DNA of 64,000 nt from DAOUEO01 sp963763495 (GTDB lineage Bacteria; Chloroflexota; Dehalococcoidia; DSTF01; JALHUB01). Every line of letters begins with the position of its first letter. The first letter of the stretch is position 1. The stretch lies in contig CAVXOY010000013.1 of assembly GCA_963763495.1 (NCBI GenBank), positions 1-64,000 on the forward strand. The letters run 5' to 3'. Both the position numbers and the translations under genes were made by a program. Positions 36,354 through 46,160 of this stretch are shown in pieces. The notes under the pieces were generated by a model that saw only the letters and a program-made list of their open reading frames with translations, did no database searches and was not told the DNA's origin.

Positions 36354-37502
36354 CTAGGGGACGCCGAATCGCTCCTGGTTCCAGCGGCGTCCCTCGTCCA
36401 GCATGGCCAGGTAGTTCTGCCTGGGGATGTAGTTGGCGGCAGTGTTGCCGGTGCCCAGGCAATAGCCGGTGCCCTTGACGCCACAGACTTCCAAGATCTG
36501 ACGGGTGCGAGCGCGCACCTGCTCTTCCGTGCCCCGGCCGAGCAAGTCCATGTCCACGCCACCCAGGACCGTCACGCGATTGCCCCAGCGCCGGCTGGCC
36601 TCCTCCACCGTCACGATCTTGTCCTCGAACGAGTGCTTGGCATCGATGCCGATATCGTCGATGAGCTCATCCATCAGCTTGTACATGTTCCCGCAGGAGT
36701 GGAAGACGAGCAGACCTCCCGCCTGATGAGTGGTCTCGGCGACCCTCTTGTAGTGGGGAAAGATGTGGCGACGCAGAAGGTCCGGCGAAACAAGGGTGCC
36801 GCTATAGAATCCCAGGTCATCGGCGAGGAGCACCATGTCGACGTTGTCAATCGCGAGGACCTGGGCGCAAGTGGCGGTCGCGAGTTCGCCCACCCTCTGG
36901 CAGATCGCCGCCACGAGGTCGGGCTGGTCGTGGAGAGCATAAGAGAAAGACTGCAGGCCCATCAGCCAGGTAGAGTGCTCGAAGATTCCGCCGTACATGA
37001 AGGCGGCTATCTTCATCCCCTCCGGCACGATGGCGTTGACGTACTGCAGGGCTGCATGCCTGAGGTCTTCGGGCTTGGGCCATGGGTAAGCCTCGAAGTC
37101 GGCCCAGCTTTGGATGGGGCCGCTCGCCTCATCCTGCCAATAGCGCTGACCGTCAGGCCAGTTCCGGGTCCCGCCCGTATCGGTGGTTGCCTTGAAGTTC
37201 CTGAGAAGGCTGAAGCCTGTCACCATGAACACATAGTCATAGCCTACCTCGCGGCAGAAGCGGACGTACATGTCGAGGGACTTCATCAGGCCCGGCATCT
37301 CTTCGACGGGGAGTTCTGCGACCGGCTCTTCGATGTAGCGGTGCAGGTTGATCGGGAACTTCTCTTCCAGGACGGCCTCAACCATGCCGGGGTCGGCGAA
37401 CAGATCGAAGAAGGGCACCGGCCCCGGCGGCCCCTGGCGCAGGATAGTCCGCCGCAGGTTGTTGAAATCAGGTTGACGCTTGGCAACGCTGTCCGATCCC
37501 AT
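36354..37502 (-). CDS. Uroporphyrinogen-decarboxylase-family (MtaA/CmuA-like) protein, paralogue A
   Basis: 382 residues of the URO-D fold. Zinc-type ligands of the cobalamin methyltransferase branch are visible: His and Cys in VFHSCGNMYK and Cys in GTGYCLGTGN. Porphyrin decarboxylase motifs are absent, so a methyl-transfer or ether-demethylation role is likely, in the cytoplasm. It is closely similar along its length to the protein at 57039-58199 (shared GPPGPVPF, DAKHSFEDKI, RTRQILEVCGV). AGGGAGG lies before the ATG. It begins 14 bases after the stop of the enolase-superfamily gene, so they are one operon. No corrinoid protein gene is nearby, which is odd for a cobalamin-dependent enzyme. 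Confidence 0.85.
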   Translation of the reverse strand: MGSDSVAKRQPDFNNLRRTILRQGPPGPVPFFDLFADPGMVEAVLEEKFPINLHRYIEEPVAELPVEEMPGLMKSLDMYVRFCREVGYDYVFMVTGFSLLRNFKATTDTGGTRNWPDGQRYWQDEASGPIQSWADFEAYPWPKPEDLRHAALQYVNAIVPEGMKIAAFMYGGIFEHSTWLMGLQSFSYALHDQPDLVAAICQRVGELATATCAQVLAIDNVDMVLLADDLGFYSGTLVSPDLLRRHIFPHYKRVAETTHQAGGLLVFHSCGNMYKLMDELIDDIGIDAKHSFEDKIVTVEEASRRWGNRVTVLGGVDMDLLGRGTEEQVRARTRQILEVCGVKGTGYCLGTGNTAANYIPRQNYLAMLDEGRRWNQERFGVP

Positions 37503-37516
37503 CGTTGCGCTCCTCC

Positions 37517-38656
37517 CTATGCTTCCGTCTTAAACTCATCGCCGCCGACCTCGTAACGCTTGAGCTTCTCCTCATCAATCTCGAGGCCCAGGCCGGGTCG
37601 CTCCGGCAGCCGCACGTAGCCCTCGCTGTCGATCCGGATCGGCTCGGCGAGGAGGAAGTCACGGATCTCCGGCGTCCATGCCGGCGGGTCATACGGGTAT
37701 TCGATGAAGGGACAGTTGGGGACGGCCGCGGCGACATGGAGATTCGCCATCAGCCCGATACCGTTCGTCCAGGTGTGGGGCGAAAACATGAGCCCCGCCG
37801 CTTCCGCCATGCCCGCGACCTTGCGCGCACCCGTTATCCCGCCGGCAAAGGTCGCGTCCGGCTGATAGACGTCATAGCAGCCCTTCTCCAAATAGAGACG
37901 GAATTCGTGGAGCGCGGGGTTGAGCTCGCCACCCGCGATCCGGAGGTTGGTCTTTCGGCGCAGCGCTGCCAGCCCGTCATAGTCGTACGCCCACAGAGGC
38001 TCCTCCAGCCAGAAGACGTCCAGCGCCTCCAGCTCGCGCGCAATCGTCACGGCCGTCTTCAGGTCCCAGCGGTTCAACACCGGGTCGCCGGGGTAGTTCC
38101 AGGCTTGGTTGGCATCAACCATGATCTCCATCGACCCGCCGACCTCTTTGCGAACGGCCTCGGCGATAGGGAGGTCGCTGCGCGGGTCAGGGCTGTGGAA
38201 GCGGAGCTTCACCGCCGTGAACCCTTCCTCGCGCAGCCGGGAGATTACCTCTAGCCGCTGCTCCACCCCCTTTAGCTCGCCCGTGCTCGCGTAAGCGCGA
38301 ACCCGGTTCTTGTGCCCGCCGAGGAGGCGGTAGAGGGGTAGCCCCGCCGCCTTACCGGCGATATCCCAGAGCGCCACCTCGACTGCCCAGGGTCTCCCCA
38401 TGAAGTAGGCGACGCTGCGCATCAAGTGGACGTGCCGCTCGATCTCCAGCGGGTCCTGGCCGATAAGGAGAGGCGCCGCTGTGCTCTGTGGGGTCACGAC
38501 GCCGCCGGCGCCGATGCCGGTAATCCCTTCGTCGGTCGTGATTTCCACCAGCGTCATCCGGTGAGATGCGCTGGGGAAGACTTGCCAGGTGGGGAAGAAT
38601 GGCGTGTCGGGGTGAGGGAACTCAAACACCCGCGTTCGGACCTCGGTTATCTTCAT
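37517..38656 (-). CDS. Mandelate racemase/muconate lactonizing enzyme family (enolase superfamily) protein
   Basis: 379 residues: N-terminal capping domain, then the barrel with metal ligands Asp in VDANQAWNYPG, Glu in FWLEEPLW and Glu in IAGGELNP. Base candidates are the Lys in AVKLRFHS and the His in FSPHTWTNGIG. The His-containing SPHTWTNG pattern is that of sugar-acid dehydratases in the mandelate racemase subgroup. Possible substrates are aldonic or uronic acids; none can be fixed. AAGGAGG lies before the ATG. It sits 69 bases after the hydrolase gene and directly before the URO-D-like gene, so a three-gene operon is likely. Confidence 0.9.
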   Translation of the reverse strand: MKITEVRTRVFEFPHPDTPFFPTWQVFPSASHRMTLVEITTDEGITGIGAGGVVTPQSTAAPLLIGQDPLEIERHVHLMRSVAYFMGRPWAVEVALWDIAGKAAGLPLYRLLGGHKNRVRAYASTGELKGVEQRLEVISRLREEGFTAVKLRFHSPDPRSDLPIAEAVRKEVGGSMEIMVDANQAWNYPGDPVLNRWDLKTAVTIARELEALDVFWLEEPLWAYDYDGLAALRRKTNLRIAGGELNPALHEFRLYLEKGCYDVYQPDATFAGGITGARKVAGMAEAAGLMFSPHTWTNGIGLMANLHVAAAVPNCPFIEYPYDPPAWTPEIRDFLLAEPIRIDSEGYVRLPERPGLGLEIDEEKLKRYEVGGDEFKTEA

Positions 38657-38725
38657 CGCACACCTCCTTGGCGCAACTTAAGATGGCAGTGCCTGACGGA
38701 TACCGACGGCTCGATGCCGCGACCG

Positions 38726-39607
38726 CTACTCGATTTGGCGCGTTAGTTCCAGGAAAGCGTCTGTCAAGCGGGGCCAGGCGCCTTCCGGCATATCATGGCC
38801 CATGCCTTCGATAACCAGCATCTTCGCGCCCGGGATCGCCTCGGCTGTGTCGAACCCGCCGGCTATCGGCACCAAGGGGTCGGCAGCGCCGTGGATCACC
38901 AGGGTCGGCACCGCGACCGATCTAAGGGCGTCTTTCCGGCTGGCGGCGGTCATGATCGCCAGAATCTGCCGGGCCGGGCCCACGGGGTCCGGGTCCCGTT
39001 CGTAGCACAACGCCGCCAGCATCCGAGTGCGCTCCTCGTCGAACTTGAAGCCCGGGCTGCCGATCACACGGGACAGCATTACGGCGTGCTCGATGGCCGC
39101 CTCACGCTCTGTGGGTATCGGCTGCGCCAGGATGGCGAGCACGTCCGGGTCAGCCTGAGGCAGATCGGGGTTTCCAGTCGTTGACATAATCGAAGTGAGA
39201 GTGAGCACGCGCTCCGGATGCCGGATGGCAAGCGACTGGGCGATCATCCCGCCCATAGACGCGCCGATGATGTGCGCCGCCGGAATCCCCAGCTCCTGCA
39301 ACAGCCCAGCCGCGTCGTCGGCCATGTCATCTATCGTGTATGGCGGGACGATGCTCTTCCCTTGCAGCACATCCACAAAGAGAGGCCCGGGGTCCGGGCA
39401 CTGCTGGTCGAACTTGGTGGAGAGTCCTACGTCACGGTTGTCGTAGCGGATGACCCGGAAGCCCTTGCCGGCCAGCAGCTCGCAGAATCTCTCGTCCCAT
39501 ATCACCATCTGCGCCCCGAGCCCCATGATCAGGAGCACCGGCGTCGAGTCCTGCTGTCCAAACTCCTCGTACTCGATTCTGATCCCGTTCGCCCTCACGT
39601 GTGGCAT
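38726..39607 (-). CDS. Alpha/beta hydrolase
   Basis: 293 residues with an intact frame. LLIMGLGAQ oxyanion region, DNRDVGLSTK, nucleophile elbow GASMGGMIAQ (Ser), acid in VIHGAADPLVP (Asp) and His in EGMGHDMPEG. Most like carboxylesterases and lactonases of the TesB/PcaD neighbourhood. First gene of a likely operon with the enolase-superfamily and URO-D-like genes; the conserved element at 39642-39710 lies upstream. It may open a lactone or ester before the dehydratase step, but this is inference. Confidence 0.88.
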   Translation of the reverse strand: MPHVRANGIRIEYEEFGQQDSTPVLLIMGLGAQMVIWDERFCELLAGKGFRVIRYDNRDVGLSTKFDQQCPDPGPLFVDVLQGKSIVPPYTIDDMADDAAGLLQELGIPAAHIIGASMGGMIAQSLAIRHPERVLTLTSIMSTTGNPDLPQADPDVLAILAQPIPTEREAAIEHAVMLSRVIGSPGFKFDEERTRMLAALCYERDPDPVGPARQILAIMTAASRKDALRSVAVPTLVIHGAADPLVPIAGGFDTAEAIPGAKMLVIEGMGHDMPEGAWPRLTDAFLELTRQIE

Positions 39608-39641
39608 TCTCGGTTCCTTTCTCTGGGAGAAGCGCTCTCCT

Positions 39642-39710
39642 CCGGGGCGGCGATATTCGGTCCGGCTGTTTGCCCTAGGTTAACACCTGCCGGTGCCGGT
39701 GGTGAAGACC
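39642..39710 (-). repeat. Conserved upstream element, copy 2
   Basis: Counterpart of 30169-30236, with core GTTAACACCT and GTCCGGCT shared. It lies 35-105 bases before the hydrolase gene. A short palindrome GGAGAGCGCTTCTCC follows on the transcript side, as a hairpin does at copy 1. Confidence 0.6.
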
Positions 39711-39760
39711 TCAGGTCGGTCGAGCCGCCGGGGACTGTCCAGTTATTCCTAGAAAGGGCA

Positions 39761-39798
39761 CCGCCCGGGCAACCTCGACGTGCGAGATACCCGGGCGG
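39761..39798 (-). terminator. Hairpin downstream of the secreted repeat protein gene
   Basis: CCGCCCGGG (39761-39769) pairs with CCCGGGCGG (39790-39798), and CTCG/CGAG pairs inside. It is about 115 bases after the stop of the minus-strand gene at 39914. No long T-run follows, so it is a plausible terminator only. Confidence 0.45.
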
Positions 39799-39913
39799 CG
39801 CCGCGTCCATCTTGCCTCGGACCTTCTGGCGGGTTGGCCCTCGGCAAGGCGCTCTTCCTATTCTATTGTCTATTCTGTTGTCCGGTCTCAGAGAGACCAG
39901 GTTCCACTAGCTT

Positions 39914-42900
39914 CTATCCCTCTGACGTGCAGGGGGATTGCGACTTCACCAGGCTCGAGTTCTTGGCCGCAACCAAGGCGTCGAGGATGGTGACCGCACC
40001 GTTCTTGTCAATGTCCAGGACCCGGTCGGAGGGCGGGCGTCGGGTCAACGCCGCAAGCGCCCTCTTGGCGACGAACAGAACGTCCAGGATGTTGGCGGAG
40101 CGGTTACCGTTGACGTCGACGATCTCGATCCAGTCCTCGCAGCCGTCGCCGTCGGTGTCCTTGCGGGAGAGGGCCGTGTTGTAGCCCATCGCCTCGACCG
40201 CGTCGACGATCTCGAGCAGGCGGCACAGCAAGGCTGCCCGTCCCGTCGTCGCTGTCGGGGTCGGTGACGGTCGGAGCCGGTCTGGCAGGCGATGTCGTCG
40301 CCGTCGACATCCATCTCCACCCACTGGCTGCCGCTGTAGCCGTTGACGAACGCGGCCACCGTCGGCGCCCAGGCAGGTTGAGGTGACAGCCCTTCGCGTA
40401 CTTCTGCCCCTGAGCGGTCAGGGTCGACTGGGCACTTGGAAGCTGGCGAGGGTTCGGGTCCTTGCCCCTGCATCGACTCCCAGCCGTCGACGCAGCCGTC
40501 GCCGTCGGTGTCGGCGAGCCATGGCGTCGGTGATGGGCGCAAGCGCCTCTGCAACGTCCAAGGCGGCGTCGTTGTCGTCGTCGTCGTCACAGGCGTCGCC
40601 CAGCTTGTCCTGGTTGGGGTTGCTCGCCCAGCTACCGGGGACAACGCTGCCGTTGTCGCGGCGCTTGCCGTCGTTGTTCGCCTGGGTGGGGTTGTAGACG
40701 ATCGGGCAGTTGTCGTCGGCGTTCGCCGACTCACCGCTCTCGGCAGCTGCTCGCGGCGGCGGCGATGTAGTCGTCCTCCGGCTTGTCGAGGAGGCCGTCA
40801 CCGTCGGTGTCCGGGTTCAGCGGGTTGCTGAACTGGAACACCTCGAAGAAGTCGCTGGCGCCGTCGCCGTCGGAGTCGGCCATCCGCGGGTTGGAGCCGA
40901 AGACCACTTCCAGACCATCAACCAGGCCGTCGCAGTCCTCGTCGGCGGACTGGAGGTACTGCACCTGGGTGTAGGGCGCGTTCCCCTCGTTGTAGACGAT
41001 CGGCGCGCACATCGCTACGCCGGCGACGTCGTTGAAGTCTGCCGGGTGGCCGGGCTGAGCGGTGGCCACGTCGGCCATGCAGTCGCCGTCGTCGTCGATG
41101 CCACGTAGCCGGCTTGTCGGGATCGGCCATGCTCTCGGCCGGCGTGATCCAGCCGATGCTGTTCGGGTCGCCGGTGTCGGGCGCGCCGTTGAGGTCGTTG
41201 TACACGCAGTCCCACTCGACGTACCGCTCGACGTAGCCGGTGTCGGAGGCGATCCCTGTGGCCGGTTTCGAGGCCGGCGTTACCGACTTGCGGACGTCGG
41301 CCTCGCCCACGTAGGAGGTGAAGGCACGCGTAGAGGCCGCTGCTGTCGTCGATAGCCGTCGTCCTCCACGTCCTTCGGGCTAGCCCCAGCAGTAGACCGT
41401 GACCGCCTGCCAGGCCGAGTTGTTGGCCGGCGCGGAGTCGCCGAACGTCGTCGGCAGCTCGACGAGCTTCAGCGGCACCAGGTAGGTGCCGGGAGCCGTG
41501 CAGGTGATCTCCAGGCTCGGCGTTGACCATCACCATCGGGCCGCCCGGCTCCGTCATCGAGATGTTGAGGCCGGCGCAGGGCGTCGGGCCCCAGGGAATG
41601 CAGACGGCCGTCGGGCCGGCGGGTAGCGGTATCTGGTTCGCGGGCTCGGAGCCGGATACGCCGGTCACTGAGCCCGGTAGCCAGTTGAGGGCGATGTCGT
41701 AGGCCCCGTCGCCGTTCATGTCCGGCGCCTCGGCAACGAGCCACTCCGTGGTCGGAACGTTCCCGGCGGCCTGGGCGCGGCTCAGCGCCGTCATGCCGAG
41801 GGTCGCCGTGTCGACCGACAAGGAGTTGCACGTGGTCACTCGGCGGCGTGAGGGGCGTGATCGGCGGGTTGAGGGGCACGCTGCCGGGGCTGAGGGCGAT
41901 TATCGTTCCCGCAAGGGAAAGCGCCTGCTTGTCCACCTCTGGCGCAGCAGCCCGCACTTCACCCGGATGGTGGCAACGGCCACGTTGGATGACAGGTCGT
42001 TGTCCGCCGTCGGCGCTATCGGGTAGGCCGCCGCCTTGATGGAAACGATGTAGTCGCCCGTTCCGAGCGCAGCTTACATTCAGCGTACCCACGTCCTCGT
42101 AGGTATTGCCGGGGATCAGGGACGTCCTCGACAAAGCTGATCTCCCTGGCACTGGGAACGACGGTTGGAGCGGGGTCGCTTGACCCAGGCAGCTTGTGCC
42201 GTTCCAGCTGCCGCTCGGTGATCGCGGGGACCCAGGTCGCCGTCACGCCGGCCGGAGCCTCAACGTGCCAGACGTCCTTGAAGTTGCCTGTGCCCGGGCC
42301 GCCGTTGAGGGCGCGCTGGGTGACCGTGATTACCTGGGCGCCTACCCGTCGCGTCGACGACGGTCGGCGCGGCCCACCAACCGTAGATCCGCTTGTCGGC
42401 GCAGTTGGGGCCAACGCAGGGGCTGGACGAGTCACCCCTTATCGGCGGTGTGTTGGTCATCGCAACGGGGGCTGTCCAGGAGCCCATCGTCCTGCGATGA
42501 GTTGCCGTTCGGCAGCCGGCCGTGTTCTCCGAGCTGTCGGTGCACATCGGCGCGGACGGCTTCGCGGCGAGGCCGCCGATCCAGATCTGGCTTATGCCTG
42601 TCTGCATCGACCAGGGCACGCGCAACGTGAGAATGCTGACCGGGATGGGAGTGACTGGGTCTGGCTACCGTGCCGAAGAGCCAGACGTTGGTGATGGTCG
42701 ACCCGAAGCGGGCCGTCATCGGGAAAACGCCTGCCTTCGACAGCAGGTACGATTCGCCTGCCGCCGCGACATCCGTGGTCACCTCGTTGAAGGGGACCGG
42801 CACCGGGATACGCCGGAGGCCGTCATTGTCAGCCACGAGGTCGCCGTCCGTATCGTCGGTGGCGTCGCACAGGAAGTCGCTCGAGGTCATGTAGTCTCCG

Positions 42901-43194
42901 AGCGCCTGGTTGTCGTTGACCATGATGTCGGCGTAGCCCGGTTCCGCCCGGGTCCAGTTGGCGTAGGCGAGGCTCCCCCGTATGCCGTGCCCGCCGGCGC
43001 TAAGTGACTGCGAGTCGAGCGCCTGGCCGAGCGCCGTGGTGCTGTACATCGTCAGCTTCGGCGTGCGCCGGCCTCATGGGCCTGACCGGGAGGGGGATTA
43101 GGGCTTTGCTCGTGCTGACGTCTTGCAGGAAGCCCGCCAGCGCGAGCGCTAAAGCTCCCAACACGATTACTAGTAGACTAACCTTACGTTTCAT
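39914..43194 (-). CDS. Large secreted protein with thrombospondin-3 calcium repeats and a dockerin-like end, heavily frameshifted
   Basis: Start ATG at 43194 after AGGAGGAGG. Signal peptide MKRKVSLLVIVLGALALAL. The coding then hops through successive frames: 43.1-42.6 kb (YADIMVNDNQALGDYM, DATDDTDGDLVADNDG), 42.4-42.1 kb (GTGNFKDVWHVEAPAGVTATW), 41.8-41.5 kb (EAPDMNGDGAYDIALNW), 41.3-40.9 kb (DLNGAPDTGDPNSIGW), 41.0-40.7 kb with DxDGDG calcium loops (MADSDGDGASDFFEVFQ, NPDTDGDGLLDKPED) and 40.7-40.4 kb. The C-terminus carries two dockerin-like repeats, VDVNGNRSANILDVLFVAK and LDIDKNGAVTILDALVAAK. About eleven shifts occur, all in the direction of one extra base. Likely a cell-surface or extracellular adhesive/structural protein; about 1,090 residues if corrected. 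Confidence 0.75.
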
Positions 43195-43410
43195 TGACCT
43201 CCTCCTGCTAAGGCTTTTTGCCGGACTAACTTGACCTTCAGAAAGCAAAAACCGACCCGCGGGGTCGGCTTCCCTTGCCTCACAGACCATCTCTGCATCC
43301 ATTCTCGCTGCGCAGCCCCGCCATCTGCCACAGCTTAGGTACTGGCCCTGGTCGGCCATTGCTTTCGAAGGTCTTGATCCATCAAGGATCATATCACTTC
43401 TGTCAAGCGT
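43195..43410 (-). promoter_or_regulatory. Structured leader of the secreted repeat protein gene, ending in an attenuator-like terminator
   Basis: On the minus strand the leader contains a TGATCC/GGATCA hairpin, a GC-rich structured region, and then a perfect intrinsic terminator 57 bases before the start codon. Such layouts belong to riboswitches or attenuators. The segment GGCAGATGGCGGGGCTGCG with an upstream CGAAAG loop and CCTAAG faintly recalls a cyclic-di-GMP-I aptamer, but the conserved ACGCAAAGCC core is not there, so I leave the class open. Confidence 0.4.
43252..43268 (-). terminator. Intrinsic terminator within the leader
   Basis: Minus strand: CCGACCC - CGC - GGGTCGG (7-base-pair stem, 3-base loop) followed immediately by TTTTT. 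It lies between the probable transcription start and the ATG at 43194, so it should stop most transcripts unless disrupted. Confidence 0.7.
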
Positions 43411-43601
43411 TTTGGGGAATAGTTCCGCCTGCTTTTGGGTTTTGCTCTACCTTCTCTTCGCCGAGCCTAGGTTTGAGAAGAGCGGGCGTGTTATTCGCTC
43501 TCGGTACTCTGTTGAGGCCCTTGACACATGGTGCATGATATCAACTACCATTGGATTCAGTAAATGGTACTGACTACTATTATGATATACAGAGGAAGGC
43601 A
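43411..43601. other. Intergenic region between divergent genes
   Basis: No gene is seen. It should hold the promoters of both the secreted protein gene (minus) and the SDR gene (plus). TTGACA at 43521-43526 and TATGAT at 43581-43586 are promoter-like boxes, but their mutual spacing is wrong for one promoter. An inverted pair ATGGT/ACCAT around 43529-43551 could be an operator. Confidence 0.35.
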
Positions 43602-44656
43602 ATGGAGATAAAAGGAAAGGTCGCGGTAGTGACCGGCGCCGCGAGCGGAATCGGCAAGGCCACGGCTGTCGCGCTTGCCCAGGAGGGCGCGGACGTCGTT
43701 CTCGCGGACATCAATGAGGAGCGCCTGGCGGAGGCCAAGGGCGAGATCGAGGCACTGGGCCGCCGCGTGCTCACGGTGCCACTGATGTCTCGAAATTGGA
43801 GGCGATCCAGAGCCTTTTCGATCAGTCGATCTCCGAGATGGGCCGAGCGGACATCCTCATGAACAACGCGGGTGTGCATTAAGTGTAAAGATGATATAAT
43901 ATATATAATTATATATTAGGCCGCGCGCTCACGGTACACACTGATGTCTCGAAGTTGGAAGCGGTCCAAAGCCTTTTCGATCAGTCGATCTCCGAGATGG
44001 GCCGAGTGGACATCCTCATGAACAACGCGGGTGTGCATCTAAGCGGCCCTGTAGACAAGGTGTCAATCGATGACTGGGAATGGATCATCGGCATCAATCT
44101 ATGGAGCGTCATCTACGGTGTCCATGTCTTCCTGCCCCACATGCTGGAGCGGGGAAGCGGCCACATCGTGAACACCGCTTCCATAGCCGGGCTGATCGGA
44201 TGGAAAGACCCGGCGATTCCCTACACTGCAACGAAATTCGCCATCGTCGGTATCTCCGAGGGGCTTGCCGCCTATCTGAAGAACAAGGGCATAGGGGTCA
44301 CGGTCATCTGTCCGGACATCGTGCTCACAGACCTAGAGGCGACGGCTCGGTTCATACCTGCCGGTGACGGCCTTGACCCCGCCAGGAGGAAGCTGCTCGA
44401 TGCGCTGCATGAGGGGCAGCCGGATTTTCTCGAGCTCCTTGCGTCTCTCCAAATTGTGGTCCTCCGGCCTGAGGAAGTCGCGGTGGCAGTAGTCGATGCG
44501 ATCAGGAAGGGCACTTGCCTCGTCACGCCTCACCCGGGAACGAAAGAGATGATGCTCCAGCGAGCGCTGGACTTTGACGGCATGATTGCCGAGGCCGCAT
44601 CGCAACAGCAGGCGAGGGAGGGCCTTATCAGCGCGGCATTCGGTGACGGAGCCTAG
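43602..44656 (+). CDS. Short-chain dehydrogenase/reductase, interrupted by an internal partial duplication
   Basis: NAD(P)-dependent SDR. ATG at 43602 after AGAGGAAGG. Cofactor motif VTGAASGIGKAT, then NNAGVHLSG, the catalytic Ser in VNTASIAGLIG, and YTATKFAIVG (Tyr-x-x-x-Lys). The protein is complete only if the segment 43762-43919 is skipped: a first copy of the EIEALGRR..MNNAGVH part ends at a stop (TAAG), followed by about 37 AT-rich bases, and then a second, more divergent-free copy continues to the end. Without the insert the gene is a normal roughly 300-residue SDR. Either a real disruption or a joining error. First gene of the plus-strand cluster; 72 bases before the GH1 gene. Confidence 0.8.
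43762..44044 (+). repeat. Direct repeat (122 and 125 bases, period 158) flanking an AT-rich spacer
   Basis: Copy 1 is 43762-43883 and copy 2 is 43920-44044. They are about 93% identical by eye, with substitutions at many codon third positions (for example AAATTGGAGG against AAGTTGGAAG). Between them lie about 37 bases of nearly pure A/T (GATATAATATATATAATTAT). Copy 1 has one base fewer near 43780, which breaks its frame. Confidence 0.85.
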
Positions 44657-44728
44657 ACAATCTCCCGCTCCAAGATCGCCCCTTCGGCCGGCGCGCCGGG
44701 GGCCAAGTTTGCAGGGTAAGGTGCTGCC

Positions 44729-46064
44729 GTGTCAGTATTGCAGTTTCCGGATGGCTTCGACTGGGGATGCGCCGCGTCCGCATACCAGACGGAAGGCGCC
44801 TGGGATGAGGACGGCAGAGGCGAGTCGATCTGGGATCGCTTCTGCCGTGAGCCGGGACATATCAAGAACGGCGACACCGGCGACATAGCCTGCGACCAGT
44901 ATCACCGCTATCGGGAAGACGTGGCCCTGATGAAAGAGCTGGGCCTGAAGACCTTTCGATTCAGTGTTTCCTGGCCTCGCGTTTTTCCTCAGGGCAGGGG
45001 CGCGGTCAACGAGAAAGGTCTCGATTTCTATGACCGGCTGGTCGACGAGCTGCTGGCGGCAGGCATTTCCCCCCTGGCCAACCTCTACCACTTCGATCTG
45101 CCCCAAGCGCTGGAGGACGAGGGGGGCTGGACCAACCGCCATACGGCCCAGTCATTTCGCCGATTACTGCGCCGCCGTCGTCGACCGCCTGGGAGATCGC
45201 GTCAAACGTTGGATCATCTTCAATGAGCCCTTCATCTTCACCTGGCTGGCGTACTCTACCGGGGCCATTGCTCCCGGAATAAGGGACTCGGCACTGGCGC
45301 TGCGCTCTATGCATGTGGTCAGTCTGGCGCAAGGGCTGGCTGCAAGGGCGATACGCGACAGGGGGAGCGCTGAGCAGGTAGGCATAGCCTTCAGCATGAA
45401 CGGCGCCTATCCGGAGACGGAGAGCGAGGAAGACAAGGCTGCGGCGGAACGGGCGCACAGGCTCGGCAATGCCTGGTTCCTGGAATCGGTACAGAACGGG
45501 CGCTATCCTGAAATCCCCGGCGTCGATGAGGAGAAGCTGGGAGTGCAGCCGGGCGACATGGAGCTCGTCAAAGCGCCCCTCGATTTCGCCGGGGTCAATC
45601 TCTACACTCGTATGGTCGTCGCCCATAACCCGAGTGGAGAGAACTTCCGCGTACGTATCGTTGTGGTCCCAGACGTAGAGCGCACCGACAACGGGTGGGA
45701 GGTCTATCCGGAGGCGATCCACCAGGCCATCATGCGGACATGGAACGACTACAGACTGCCGATATGGGTGACCGAGAACGGCTGCGCGATCAACGATGGC
45801 CCTGACAGTGAGGGCAATGTGAACGATGACCGGCGGATAAGCTACCTCCAACGGTATCTGGCTCAGGTCGGGAGGGCGATCAACGAGGGCGCCGATGTCC
45901 GCGGTTATCACGTGTGGACGCTGCTGGACAACTTCGAATGGCTGGAGGGGTACAGCCAGCGCTTTGGACTGGTCTACGTGGACTTTCCTACTCAACGCCG
46001 GATCATCAAGAAGAGCGGCCATTGGTATCGTGACCTCATCGCGGCTAACCGGCTTGAGATTTGA
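44729..46064 (+). CDS. Beta-glucosidase-type glycoside hydrolase family 1, one frameshift
   Basis: About 444 residues after removing one T from TTT at 45155-45157 (restores AQSFADYCAAVVDRL). GH1 landmarks: FPDGFDWGCAASAYQTEGAW at the N-terminus, the acid/base Glu in IIFNEPFIF, the nucleophile Glu in IWVTENGCAI, and the C-terminal GYHVWTLLDNFEWLEGYSQRFGL. It has no signal peptide, so it splits imported beta-glycosides in the cytoplasm. The start is GTG at 44729; no better ATG fits. It lies in a plus-strand run with SDR, metallo-hydrolase and URO-D-like genes, suggesting a glycoside or glucoside-conjugate pathway. Confidence 0.9.
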
Positions 46065-46160
46065 AGGGAGTCTGAACTCGTCCTGGAATGCCGCCGTTGA
46101 CCGTCCACTCGCTCCGTGCGAAGGTACGCGTTCGAAGCGTCAGCAGGGAGGAGAAGCAGC

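Noticed and set aside
36300..37556. 418-codon plus-strand open frame
   Set aside because: Opposite the intact URO-D-like gene, with no motif; a codon-bias shadow.
43195..43410. Definite cyclic-di-GMP riboswitch
   Set aside because: The hallmark GACGCAAAGCC core is not present; kept only as a possibility.
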